Of a DNA stretch of 64,000 nucleotides, positions 46,809-54,470 are shown one piece after another. Numbering within the stretch: position 1 is the stretch's first letter; the number at the start of each line of letters is the position of its first letter. Under the pieces are notes generated by a model, which did not search any database, was not told the DNA's origin, and was given only the letters and a program-made list of their open reading frames with translations. The stretch spans positions 1-64,000 of the forward strand of contig CAZHTM010000010.1 in NCBI GenBank assembly GCA_964535735.1. The letters run 5' to 3'. A program made the position numbers and the translations under genes. Source of the DNA: J089 sp964535735. Its GTDB lineage: Bacteria > Fidelibacterota > Marinisomatia > Marinisomatales > J089.

Positions 46809-47342
46809 ATGAAAAAACGTACAATTATTCTTGGTGGCTTATTATTGCCGGTTTTGCTGGCGGCGGCCCTGAACCTAACACAGAGTCAGGGTATTATCAG
46901 CGGAACCGGTTTTGCCCGAACCCATACTTTTCCAGTGATCGCTCGAACATTCGTGGTCGACATTACAGATCCGGATCAAAATGGGTCTCGAACCATTACC
47001 GTTACCGTCCCGGTGAATCACTTAAGCACCAATATCGGGATGCGGAATTTTCACATGCGCACGTCGGTGTTCAATGGGAAGGAATATCCTGATGTAGTTT
47101 TCAAAGCCCAAACCGACGCGCCTTTGGAGCCGGGATTAGTTACCTTAAACGGGACGTTGACGATCAATGGCATTGAACAGCCTCAGGTACTGGATGTGGA
47201 ATTAAAGACAGTCGAAGGAAGCCTCCATGCCATCGGGACTACGCTGATTCAGCCCACCAAATTCGGGATGCCGCTGGTGGGAATGGGACCCATGAAGCTG
47301 TTGGACAAAGTTGAAATGTCTTTTGATATCACACTTTTGTAA
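46809..47342 (+). CDS. YceI-like periplasmic protein
   Basis: The 177-residue protein has a signal peptide (about 1-27) and a single YceI-type lipocalin-like domain. Typical segments are GTGFARTHTFPVIARTF (the 'SxVxFxxxH' start), MRNFHMRTSVFNGKEYPDVVFKA and LNGTLTINGIEQPQVLDV. YceI proteins bind polyisoprenoid chains or fatty amides in the periplasm. The neighbouring geranylgeranyl-reductase-like and CruF-like genes make an isoprenoid ligand attractive, though not proven. Confidence 0.88.
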   Translation: MKKRTIILGGLLLPVLLAAALNLTQSQGIISGTGFARTHTFPVIARTFVVDITDPDQNGSRTITVTVPVNHLSTNIGMRNFHMRTSVFNGKEYPDVVFKAQTDAPLEPGLVTLNGTLTINGIEQPQVLDVELKTVEGSLHAIGTTLIQPTKFGMPLVGMGPMKLLDKVEMSFDITLL

Positions 47343-47354
47343 GAACCCTCAAAA

Positions 47355-47436
47355 CTCCGGTGGTTGCACATCGCGATGCTGTTAACCGCTTCATCGTTCT
47401 GAAAATCTAAAAGAACCGAGCCTTCCACCGGAGGCT
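47355..47436 (+). promoter_or_regulatory. competing inverted repeats before the Lgt-like gene
   Basis: CTCCGGTGG at 47355-47363 is complementary to CCACCGGAG at 47425-47433. The right arm can instead form a local AGCCT/AGGCT hairpin (about 47419-47436). Mutually exclusive stems in a leader are the layout of an attenuator, but no T run or start-site occlusion is obvious. Confidence 0.25.
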
Positions 47437-47468
47437 TCTCCATGGTGAAAACCTGATTTGAAAACGAT

Positions 47469-48470
47469 ATGAAAACTGACTTTGGTATATCCACCACAGT
47501 GCGTCCGACTCTGCCGTTAGTTACCGGTGACCACACCGAAAAATTTCATTCCGGAGATTTTGGTCCCGTGGCTCTTTTCAGAGGACAATCTATTACCGTA
47601 ACCACGTTCGGACTCTTTATCGGTTCCGGATTTTTTCTGGCGGCACTCCATACCTGGTTCTTTTTAGGATTCAGTGAAGCGGGACTTTCCATACATGATC
47701 TGATCTGGTTTGCCTTGATTATCAGTGTGGGAATTCCTTTTGGAGCTTACACCATGTCCCGGATTGTGGATCTTCCACGCTTGATATCGGGAGAGATTTC
47801 CTTTTCTCGATTTTTACGGATTCCCGGATTCGCTCTGTGGGGCGGATTGCTCAGCGGCGGACTGTTGATCTTGGGTGTTACCTCCCTTCAGGAGTGGAAT
47901 ACACTCCAGGTGTTTGACGCCATTGTTTTGGGATTGCCTTTAGCTCAGGCACTGGGACGGATCGGGTGTCTGAATTATGGATGTTGCCACGGACGGGAAT
48001 GTACGCGAGGTCCTGCGATCACATATCATCATCTTGAAACGAAGGTTCTCCGGACCTATAAACAACTACGGGGAATACCATTGTTTCCAACTCAAATTTA
48101 TTCGGCTATAGCCAACACTCTGATTTATCTCACATTGGTGAGTTTAGTGGTGTTTCGATCCGGTATGCCGTTGGGACTCCTCACCGCCACCTATCTCATC
48201 CTCTATGGCTTGAAGCGACTTCTGATAGAATTCCTCCGGGGGGAATATCCCCGGACCATCTATGGCCGTCTCACTCTTTGGCAGTGGTTCAGTTTAGGAT
48301 TCGTGCTTTTGGGAACGGTATTACTCTTCCATCTGGGACCTGAACTCACAGTGGGTTCAACGATCGAAGGCATGGCTTTATTAAAAACCATGCTTCCCTG
48401 GACATTCCTCACATCTTTACTTGTTGCGGCGGCCTATTCCATTCATGGCCGAAAGGTGGGTAAATGGTAA
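47469..48470 (+). CDS. Lgt-like membrane protein with a Cys-rich active-site loop
   Basis: The 333-residue multi-span protein is related to prolipoprotein diacylglyceryl transferase. The key loop reads GRIGCLNYGCCHGRE, where canonical Lgt has GRxxNFxNxExxGR; the Arg and the glycines remain, but the catalytic-region Asn and Glu are replaced by Cys. The C-terminal KRLLIEFLRGE matches the Lgt Arg/Glu segment. Such GCC-type paralogues are widespread and their reaction is not established. A phosphatidylglycerol-using transferase acting on an unusual acceptor is a reasonable guess. It starts a five-gene run and overlaps the next gene by 7 bases. Confidence 0.82.
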   Translation: MKTDFGISTTVRPTLPLVTGDHTEKFHSGDFGPVALFRGQSITVTTFGLFIGSGFFLAALHTWFFLGFSEAGLSIHDLIWFALIISVGIPFGAYTMSRIVDLPRLISGEISFSRFLRIPGFALWGGLLSGGLLILGVTSLQEWNTLQVFDAIVLGLPLAQALGRIGCLNYGCCHGRECTRGPAITYHHLETKVLRTYKQLRGIPLFPTQIYSAIANTLIYLTLVSLVVFRSGMPLGLLTATYLILYGLKRLLIEFLRGEYPRTIYGRLTLWQWFSLGFVLLGTVLLFHLGPELTVGSTIEGMALLKTMLPWTFLTSLLVAAAYSIHGRKVGKW

Positions 48471-49525
48471 TGGAGACCGAAACACTAATTATCGGCGCTG
48501 GGCCTTACGGCCTATCTCTGGCTAATTATCTCCACAGTCAGAAAAAATCGTTTTTCCTGGTGGGGAAGCCTATGGAATTGTGGCGAAATCACACCTTCGA
48601 CTCCATGGCTCTCCGGTCGGATTATGCCACATCGGTGATTCATGCGCCAAACGATCGCTACTCGTTCGAACGGTTTGCCGCGGCGGTCCAACGACCCATA
48701 GAAGACTTTTTTGGTCGGCTTTCTGTTTCAGCGTACCGCCAATATCTGGATTGGTGCCAAGATCAGTTTAAGTTTTCCATCGAGGAACAATATGTCACTG
48801 CGTTGGACATCCATAACGGAACATATCACGTCAAGTTGGATGATGGCTCCCGTCTTCGTGCCAAACAAGTGGTGGTGGCGACAGGCATCGCCCATCATTT
48901 ACATATTCCCGCAGAATTAGCACCAGCGAAACAGGTTATCCACAGTTACAACATTGAGGCCATTCAGTCCCTGCAACATCAATCGGTGTTGGTGGTTGGC
49001 GCGGGCCAATCGGCGGCCGAAAGTATTGCCGTCCTCCTGGAACATGGAAATCACGTGGAATGGATGACCCGAACTCAACCGGTGTATTACTCCGAACCGT
49101 TGAACCTTCCCAAGAGCGTTTTTAAAGTGGTGCTCAGACTTCCGGCTCTTTTGCAATACCTTCCTCCGGAAACGTTGCGGATAGCATTATCCCAATTCTC
49201 AGCCACCACTATAACGCCTGATTTCCAACCGTTACTGGAAACATTACCGCGCCATTCCATCTTGCCTGATGTATCACGGTATGATGCCGTCATTGCCGCC
49301 ACAGGGTATTGCTATCAATTGAATGATGTTCCTTTCCTATCCCCTACGTTAAAACGTCGAATTCAAACCTATCGGGGCTGGCCCCGGATTTCGTCTCAAT
49401 TCCAGAGTTCTGTTCCCGGATTATATTTCCTGGGAGCCATGACCGAACCCTTCTTCGGTCCGTCTATGAAGTTTATGATCGGTTCCGGGTATGCTGCCAA
49501 AACCTTGGCCCGAATACTAAATTGA
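48464..49525 (+). CDS. FAD/NAD(P)-dependent flavoprotein, monooxygenase-like
   Basis: The 353-residue protein has an N-terminal FAD-binding fold (LIIGAGPYGLSLA) and a second NAD(P)-binding fold (VLVVGAGQSAAESIAVLL), the arrangement of flavin-containing and ornithine-hydroxylase-like monooxygenases. The late motif VIAATGY (about 280) completes the class. ATG 48464 is supported by AAGGTGG about 6 bases upstream; ATG 48470 overlaps the previous stop. It is coupled to the Lgt-like gene and followed after one base by a PLP-enzyme gene, suggesting successive steps on one substrate. Confidence 0.85.
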   Translation: MVMETETLIIGAGPYGLSLANYLHSQKKSFFLVGKPMELWRNHTFDSMALRSDYATSVIHAPNDRYSFERFAAAVQRPIEDFFGRLSVSAYRQYLDWCQDQFKFSIEEQYVTALDIHNGTYHVKLDDGSRLRAKQVVVATGIAHHLHIPAELAPAKQVIHSYNIEAIQSLQHQSVLVVGAGQSAAESIAVLLEHGNHVEWMTRTQPVYYSEPLNLPKSVFKVVLRLPALLQYLPPETLRIALSQFSATTITPDFQPLLETLPRHSILPDVSRYDAVIAATGYCYQLNDVPFLSPTLKRRIQTYRGWPRISSQFQSSVPGLYFLGAMTEPFFGPSMKFMIGSGYAAKTLARILN

Positions 49526-49526
49526 T

Positions 49527-50327
49527 ATGACATCGGTCCTTCCTGTTCACATTAAAAACACTCCTGATCTAGCACGGTATCTGGGGGTGGAGAATGTGTG
49601 TTTGATCCGGGATGATCAACTTCCCGATGGCGGCGGAAAAAAACGGCGGAGCCTTATTCCCATTCTTGAATCGATACGGCCAGGACAAGCGATTCATGTC
49701 CTCTCCTATGAGGGCTCTCATACCGCCTATACGCTGGCACGACTTCTTCCTGATCATTCCATTATTCTCTATGGAAAATCCTATCCCGGAGGGCGTTACC
49801 GGGACTACATGTCAGCACAGCTTGCCAGGTATTCCAACGTTAAGGTCATTCGTGGGTCGTTACCGTTTCTCATGGCGACTTTTTGGAAACAGAAACGAGT
49901 GCGGTCAAACGATTGCTTTCTTTCTTTTGGGGGAGCGTTACCCCAGGACCGGGAGTATATTGGTGCGGCATTGTCTGTTCGGAAATCCCTGGGCGATTAT
50001 TTTCATCATATCGTTCCGGTCGCCAGTGGAAATTTATTGTCCGCCCTCCGCACCCAATTTTCGCATGTTACCGGTGTCTTAACCCAGCCCTGGTATGTTC
50101 GCGCCTGGATTCGTCTGCATTATTCCGATCTGGCAGCTAATTCCGCATCAATTGAAGAGCGGGAACACATGGTTAAAGATATTGCGGTTAAAACCGGATT
50201 GGCGTTTGATCCTGTTTTCATGGGCTCCGTATTGGCTCACGTCATAAATAATGTACCCCGGTATCGATGGTTATGCTTATGGGTTACCAGTCCCACTCTG
50301 GCCGCCGATTTTATCGACACTCTTTGA
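49527..50327 (+). CDS. fold-type-II PLP protein resembling ACC deaminase/D-cysteine desulfhydrase
   Basis: The 266-residue protein is shorter than the usual 320 to 340. The PLP lysine motif is visible as GGGKKRRSL near residue 37 (compare GGNKxRKLE), followed by LSYEGSHTAYTLA in the place of the Asn-containing cofactor loop. Later segments PVASGNLLSALR and FDPVFMGSVLAHVI match the phosphate loop and the YTGKA region of the family. It could be a lyase, deaminase or transferase; the differences in the cofactor loop make a changed reaction likely. It sits one base after the flavoprotein gene. Confidence 0.72.
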   Translation: MTSVLPVHIKNTPDLARYLGVENVCLIRDDQLPDGGGKKRRSLIPILESIRPGQAIHVLSYEGSHTAYTLARLLPDHSIILYGKSYPGGRYRDYMSAQLARYSNVKVIRGSLPFLMATFWKQKRVRSNDCFLSFGGALPQDREYIGAALSVRKSLGDYFHHIVPVASGNLLSALRTQFSHVTGVLTQPWYVRAWIRLHYSDLAANSASIEEREHMVKDIAVKTGLAFDPVFMGSVLAHVINNVPRYRWLCLWVTSPTLAADFIDTL

Positions 50328-50378
50328 AGAATCGCTAAATCTTCTTTTTTCTTTGTGGTAAAAAAATTAGGTTCAGCT

Positions 50379-50828
50379 ATGGCTGGAGTTAATCCCACTC
50401 TTCGCAAGGGACTTATTCTCTATTATGGAGGTTTGCAAACCCTTCATTTCCTGGTTCTGATGTGGGCGGCTTTTGTTTATTTCTCGACCGGACAAATTGG
50501 CGTTCCAGCACCAGCCACCACCGTCTGGTCTTCCGATGCGAAAGCCTTTTTGATTGGTACGGCGGCTATCGATCTTATTATGATTCCATTAACCTGGGCC
50601 TTCGTATGGGCAATGCTAAAGCACCATCCCTGGGAAACGGTGGTTGAAGCAATTGCCCTCACGGGATCGCTATATTCTGCCGGACTCTTTTTCTTGGGTA
50701 CTTGGCCCTCCGGCGCCTGGGTTGCCCACCCCTTGAATTATGGCTTATTGACCATCCTCTTTATTCCCATCGCCATATTGGCGTTTCTTGATAGTTGGTC
50801 CGCGTTTAACCAGAGGAATACAAGATGA
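50379..50828 (+). CDS. small four-span membrane protein
   Basis: The product (149 residues from ATG 50379; a GTG at 50355 would add 8) has four hydrophobic spans (roughly 10-30, 50-75, 85-105 and 115-140). No family was recognised. It overlaps the next membrane-protein gene by 4 bases and follows the PLP gene by 51 bases, so the pair probably belongs to the Lgt-like operon. It may be a membrane component that presents or moves the product of the upstream enzymes. Confidence 0.7.
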   Translation: MAGVNPTLRKGLILYYGGLQTLHFLVLMWAAFVYFSTGQIGVPAPATTVWSSDAKAFLIGTAAIDLIMIPLTWAFVWAMLKHHPWETVVEAIALTGSLYSAGLFFLGTWPSGAWVAHPLNYGLLTILFIPIAILAFLDSWSAFNQRNTR

Positions 50829-51142
50829 CGACACATATGTTTTACACTTCACTGGCAGAAGGGTTGAAAGCAGGACTCTATGTCGTCTTTCTGATCATGA
50901 TCGGCGTAGCTCTCTGGGAATGGCGACAGGGGAAAGACCGGTGGGCTAACTGGATACATGCCGTGGTGTTCCTAAACTTTATTATTGGCGGTCTTTATGG
51001 CGGCATTCGAATGCTTACGACGGACCCCATGCATGACATGCTAATTCGGCGGATGTTTGCCTGGGAAGCATGGTTTTGTTTCGCCTGCGCCAGTTTTTAC
51101 TTTCTGGCATTATATCTTTTATCCAGTCGCCGTAAGCTATGA
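50825..51142 (+). CDS. small three-span membrane protein
   Basis: The 105-residue product has three predicted spans (about 15-32, 42-62 and 78-100), with conserved-looking charged residues between them (WRQGKDRWANW). The family is unknown. It overlaps the preceding membrane-protein gene by 4 bases and is the last gene of the run; a weak AAGCT/AGCTT hairpin followed by a T-rich stretch lies at its stop (51134-51160). Confidence 0.7.
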   Translation: MTTHMFYTSLAEGLKAGLYVVFLIMIGVALWEWRQGKDRWANWIHAVVFLNFIIGGLYGGIRMLTTDPMHDMLIRRMFAWEAWFCFACASFYFLALYLLSSRRKL

Positions 51143-51479
51143 TTAAGGAGCTTTATTTTGAATTGTTCATAATCTATATCGTGTGACATAAACTGGTTTC
51201 TCGCCCATAAATTGTTATCTTTATAAAGACGTATTCATGGATTGTGTAATAGATAAAAAATGAAAAGGATTACGGTACGCGCTGCAATACTGGACTATTA
51301 AACTAATTACGCACAAAAAGGAATTTTCTGCTAAAGCGATATTTTTTGTGGAGTGATATTAGTTAATTCATTCTTTCTAGTTGGCTGGTGCTTTAATTAC
51401 GGCCACGGCCTTGGTTAATGTATACACCAATCCTAACCGTACCGCCTGAAAAAGAATTAGCGATCGAAACCTTCATGAT
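51143..51479. other. intergenic region without a credible gene
   Basis: About 340 AT-rich bases separate two convergent transcription units. Apart from the weak hairpin at the left end I see no gene, repeat or strong terminator. A 27-codon frame on the minus strand (about 51396-51476) is judged to be chance. Confidence 0.5.
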
Positions 51480-51659
51480 TTAATTATGGTCATGATGTTC
51501 ACAACGATGCCACTGATCCGATTCAAACCGGAAGGGATTGTGCTCCAGATCGGTATAAGCGGGCATGCAGCACGAAGAGCCCCGTTTCCAGCGGTAATTC
51601 TGAAATTCCATGAAGGATGACCACAGTTTTTTCAACAGGGCGATCGCTTTATTGTGCAT
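51480..51659 (-). CDS. Cys/His-rich microprotein coupled to CstA
   Basis: ATG 51659 gives 59 residues (MHNKAIALLKKLWSSF...). It overlaps the end of cstA by 11 bases in another frame, so it is translated by coupling; the longer in-frame start at 51695 would run deep into cstA. The N-terminus is an amphipathic helix, the middle carries KRGSSCCMPAY, and the tail reads HRCEHHDHN. The Cys and His clusters suggest metal or heme binding. CstA in other bacteria is often followed by the small YbdD/YjiX protein that also has a Cys-Cys end; this one is not obviously homologous but may play the same role. Confidence 0.68.
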   Translation of the reverse strand: MHNKAIALLKKLWSSFMEFQNYRWKRGSSCCMPAYTDLEHNPFRFESDQWHRCEHHDHN

Positions 51660-53376
51660 GGATGACCTCCGTTTCTCCGGAGCGATTAAAGACACGGAAT
51701 CCTTCGATCAGGATCCATAGCGCACCGAATAAAATCAGGAGGCTGAAAACGATCAGAACCCCTTTTCCGTCGGTCAGGTAATGTTTCAGATTCACCACCA
51801 TGGCCCAAATGGTCATGATAAGCACAAACGCCATGGGAATTGCTGTATAGATGGTGGGGCGCTTCTGTTTTTTCAGCCAGACGGTAATTGTCAGCAACGC
51901 CAATCCCGCCAATAACTGGTTAGACGTACCAAACAGGGGCCAGATGATCAGGGCACCTTTCCCGCCCGGTTCCCGAATCGCCAATCCCAGGGCCATCAGC
52001 ACGGCAATCAGGGAAGCAAGATTATGACTCTGGAGGAATTTTATCTGATACATTTCGCCAAATTCCTGGATCACGTATTTTTGAAGCCGGACGCCAGTGT
52101 CCATGGTTGTAGCCGCGAAGCTGATGACAATCACGGAAGCGAAAACGGAACCGATAGCCGCTGGGATACCCAGTCCGGAAGCGTAATAGGACACCCCTTT
52201 AATGTAGGCGCTCACCTTGGCACCCAATCCACTGGCGGCATTCCAATCGGCATAATGCCGAGCCCAGTCGCTCCCATCGGGAGACAAGATCACTTGTGTT
52301 AAGGATCCTTCCCCAGCGAAGTGGACGCTGATACTGGCGGCCAGGATGGCGCTTAGTGCCAGAAAGCCTTCTCCCACCGCCGCGCCGTATCCCACAGGCC
52401 GGACATCGGTGAGCTTATCTAATTGTTTGGCGGTGGTCCCGGAAGCCACCAACGAATGGAATCCGGAAATGGCGCCACAGGCAATGGTGATAAACAGGAA
52501 AGGAATCCAGTCCGGGGAGCCGGTAGCTTTGAGATTAACCATCGGCGCCGAGACCTGAGGATGGAGAATGATCACACCCGCGAATACAATTGCCAGGCCT
52601 ACAATGAGCTGGTGGCCGTTGATATAATCTCGTGGTTGGAGCAACCGCCACACCGGCAATTGCACGGCAAAATAGGTGTAAACGAATAGAATAATCACCC
52701 AAACGGTCACAGGGTCTAATCCTGTGATGGTCGCCAGGCCATCGACCCGAATGGGTACATATTGTCCCAGAGCAATGAAGATATAGAGAATGATCAGAGC
52801 GATGATGGAAGGCCAGAAAGCGGGCATATGCTTTTTATACAGAATGTGCCCCAGAATAAGAGCAATGACAACGGACATAGCCACCGGGAGGACGCTTCCG
52901 GGGTATCCAACAAACAGGATACCAATTACCATGGCAAAAACGGCGTTCACCATGAGAAGTAGCAATAAAATAATAATCAGATAAAGAAGTTTCGTGCGCG
53001 GCCCTAAAATATCCTGGGCGACTGATCCGATGGACCGGGCTTTGTGGCGAACGGAAATCATGAGCGCTCCACTGTCGTGAACTCCCGCGGCGAAAACGGT
53101 GCCAATGACCACCCATAATAAGGCCGGCAGCCAGCCCCAGATCACGGCAATGGCCGGTCCCACAATGGGTGCGGCGCCCGCCACGGAGGTAAAATGGTGC
53201 CCCCAAAGGATTCCTTTTCGCGTGGGCACATAATCTATCCCGTCCTCAAATTCATGAGCCGGGGTTATAAAATCAGGATCAAGGCGGTAAACCTTCTCTG
53301 CAATGAAACGGGAATAAAACCGATAACCAAAAAAGAACGCTAATGCTCCAAATAAGAACATCCAAATCGTATTCAT
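51649..53376 (-). CDS. cstA: CstA-family pyruvate/peptide transporter
   Basis: The 575-residue membrane protein has about 16 spans and the CstA signatures: FGYRFYSRFIAEKVY, PTRKGILWGHHFTSVAGAAP (start of the first conserved block), ACGAISGFHSLVASGTTAKQ and FGTSNQLLAGLAL. CstA and its paralogue BtsT import pyruvate, and CstA has also been linked to peptide uptake during carbon starvation. It is divergent from the outer-membrane protein gene at 53566 and is followed by an overlapping microprotein gene. Confidence 0.95.
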   Translation of the reverse strand: MNTIWMFLFGALAFFFGYRFYSRFIAEKVYRLDPDFITPAHEFEDGIDYVPTRKGILWGHHFTSVAGAAPIVGPAIAVIWGWLPALLWVVIGTVFAAGVHDSGALMISVRHKARSIGSVAQDILGPRTKLLYLIIILLLLLMVNAVFAMVIGILFVGYPGSVLPVAMSVVIALILGHILYKKHMPAFWPSIIALIILYIFIALGQYVPIRVDGLATITGLDPVTVWVIILFVYTYFAVQLPVWRLLQPRDYINGHQLIVGLAIVFAGVIILHPQVSAPMVNLKATGSPDWIPFLFITIACGAISGFHSLVASGTTAKQLDKLTDVRPVGYGAAVGEGFLALSAILAASISVHFAGEGSLTQVILSPDGSDWARHYADWNAASGLGAKVSAYIKGVSYYASGLGIPAAIGSVFASVIVISFAATTMDTGVRLQKYVIQEFGEMYQIKFLQSHNLASLIAVLMALGLAIREPGGKGALIIWPLFGTSNQLLAGLALLTITVWLKKQKRPTIYTAIPMAFVLIMTIWAMVVNLKHYLTDGKGVLIVFSLLILFGALWILIEGFRVFNRSGETEVIHAQ

Positions 53377-53497
53377 AGCTGTCTCCCTGGGTTCCGTTAT
53401 CCAAAAGTCTTAAGAGGACATGGAAAATTTCTCCAACATGAAGGGCCAATTCAATGAGTATTTCAGCTCAGACCAACATCAAATCCTGTTTTTTTAC

Positions 53498-53527
53498 TTG
53501 ATCCAAATTGTTGGACTCTTGTAATTT
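53498..53527 (+). promoter_or_regulatory. putative promoter of the outer-membrane protein gene
   Basis: TTGATC at 53498-53503 and TAATTT at 53522-53527, separated by 18 bases, give a predicted transcription start within the palindrome at 53530-53544. Confidence 0.4.
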
Positions 53528-53529
53528 TC

Positions 53530-53544
53530 TGAGACTAAGTCTCA
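53530..53544. promoter_or_regulatory. Fur-like 7-1-7 palindromic operator
   Basis: TGAGACTAAGTCTCA is a perfect inverted repeat with 7-base arms around a single A. The 7-1-7 geometry and the TGAGA...TCTCA ends match known Fur boxes (TGAGAATnATTCTCA in Pseudomonas) except at one position in each arm. It covers the predicted transcription start of the gene at 53566, 21 bases from its start codon, so it should be a repressor site. Confidence 0.7.
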
Positions 53545-53565
53545 ATAGCGATTAAAGGATTGGTT

Positions 53566-54264
53566 ATGACTCGTACTAAATTGATGGTGGTTTTGTTTCT
53601 CATGTGGTCCGGACTCTGGGCTGACCAGCGCTACTACCTCTGGACGTATCAATATTCAAGTCTGCCTCGGGGTGAAGCTGAAATTGAATCCTATACTACC
53701 TACCTTTACCCGGAAAAAGGTGATTTTGGTCAACAGGCTTTTACCCGGCACCAAGTGGAAATCGAAGTAGGTATGTCCAACCGGTTGGACGTGGGAGTGT
53801 ATCAAACATTTTTCCAAAATCCCGGAGAAGGACTTACCTATTCCGGATTTAAACTCCGGTTTCGGTATCGACTAGGAACTCAAGGGCGGTCGTGGGTCGA
53901 TCCACTCCTGTATCTGGAATACAAATCCGATCCTGCTTTCTCCGAGCAAGGTGTTGAGTCCAAACTTATTTTGGCTCACGATTGGGGTCGCGTGAATCTT
54001 TCTCTGAATCCAGTTGTAGAGTGGGAGTGGGAAAACCAAGAACACGTCTTAAAATACCAATGGGTATCAGGGATAAGTGTTGAATTGCACCCCCTGGTCC
54101 GGTTGGGGATGGAGCTTAAAATTGATGAGGATTCCTGGTTCTTAGGTCCGGTCATTTCCCATGGGAATGAACGGTTTTGGGTAGCAGTAGGCGGACTGTC
54201 GGCTCTTCGTTCCACGACCAATCCCCAAACGCAACTTCGCATGATTATTGGTTTGGGACTATGA
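53566..54264 (+). CDS. predicted outer-membrane beta-barrel protein
   Basis: I use ATG 53566; a TTG at 53560 would add two residues only. The 232-residue product has a signal peptide (1-20, ending GLWA) and repeated amphipathic strands. The pattern of strands (EAEIESYTTYLYP, RHQVEIEVGMSNRLDVGVYQ, FKLRFRYRLG) suggests a small barrel of the transporter or DUF2490-like type. A Fur-like palindrome precedes it, which suggests metal-dependent expression. The ligand is unknown. Confidence 0.75.
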   Translation: MTRTKLMVVLFLMWSGLWADQRYYLWTYQYSSLPRGEAEIESYTTYLYPEKGDFGQQAFTRHQVEIEVGMSNRLDVGVYQTFFQNPGEGLTYSGFKLRFRYRLGTQGRSWVDPLLYLEYKSDPAFSEQGVESKLILAHDWGRVNLSLNPVVEWEWENQEHVLKYQWVSGISVELHPLVRLGMELKIDEDSWFLGPVISHGNERFWVAVGGLSALRSTTNPQTQLRMIIGLGL

Positions 54265-54279
54265 CAACGTCTGTTTATA

Positions 54280-54311
54280 CGGGTTGAGATTGGTGTACCA
54301 ATCTCAACCCG
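54280..54311. terminator. perfect 15-bp hairpin after the outer-membrane protein gene
   Basis: CGGGTTGAGATTGGT (54280-54294) and its exact complement (54297-54311) flank a 2-base centre. It lies 15 bases after the stop codon of the barrel gene. The T run is not immediate (TATTTTTT begins about 15 bases later), so it is either a rho-independent terminator of relaxed form or a stabilising 3' hairpin. Confidence 0.65.
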
Positions 54312-54404
54312 AGATCGGTAATACTATTTTTTGCTTTATTCCGACATGACGAACGATATTCAATGCAATGTATCCTTCACAAAAGGCGCCGAGGTGATGT
54401 AGAT

Positions 54405-54431
54405 TTGAATAACCGAATGGCACGCTTTATG
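54405..54431 (+). promoter_or_regulatory. candidate enolase promoter
   Basis: TTGAAT at 54405-54410 and TTTATG at 54426-54431, with a 15-base spacer, are the best pair I can see upstream of eno. AGGAG lies just before its ATG at 54471. Confidence 0.3.
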
Positions 54432-54470
54432 AATCAAACCGTTAACCGTAACCTTTAATTAGGAGAACGC

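Noticed and set aside
51396..51476. 27-codon minus-strand frame before the intergenic gap
   Set aside because: It is too short, has no ribosome-binding site and resembles no known peptide.
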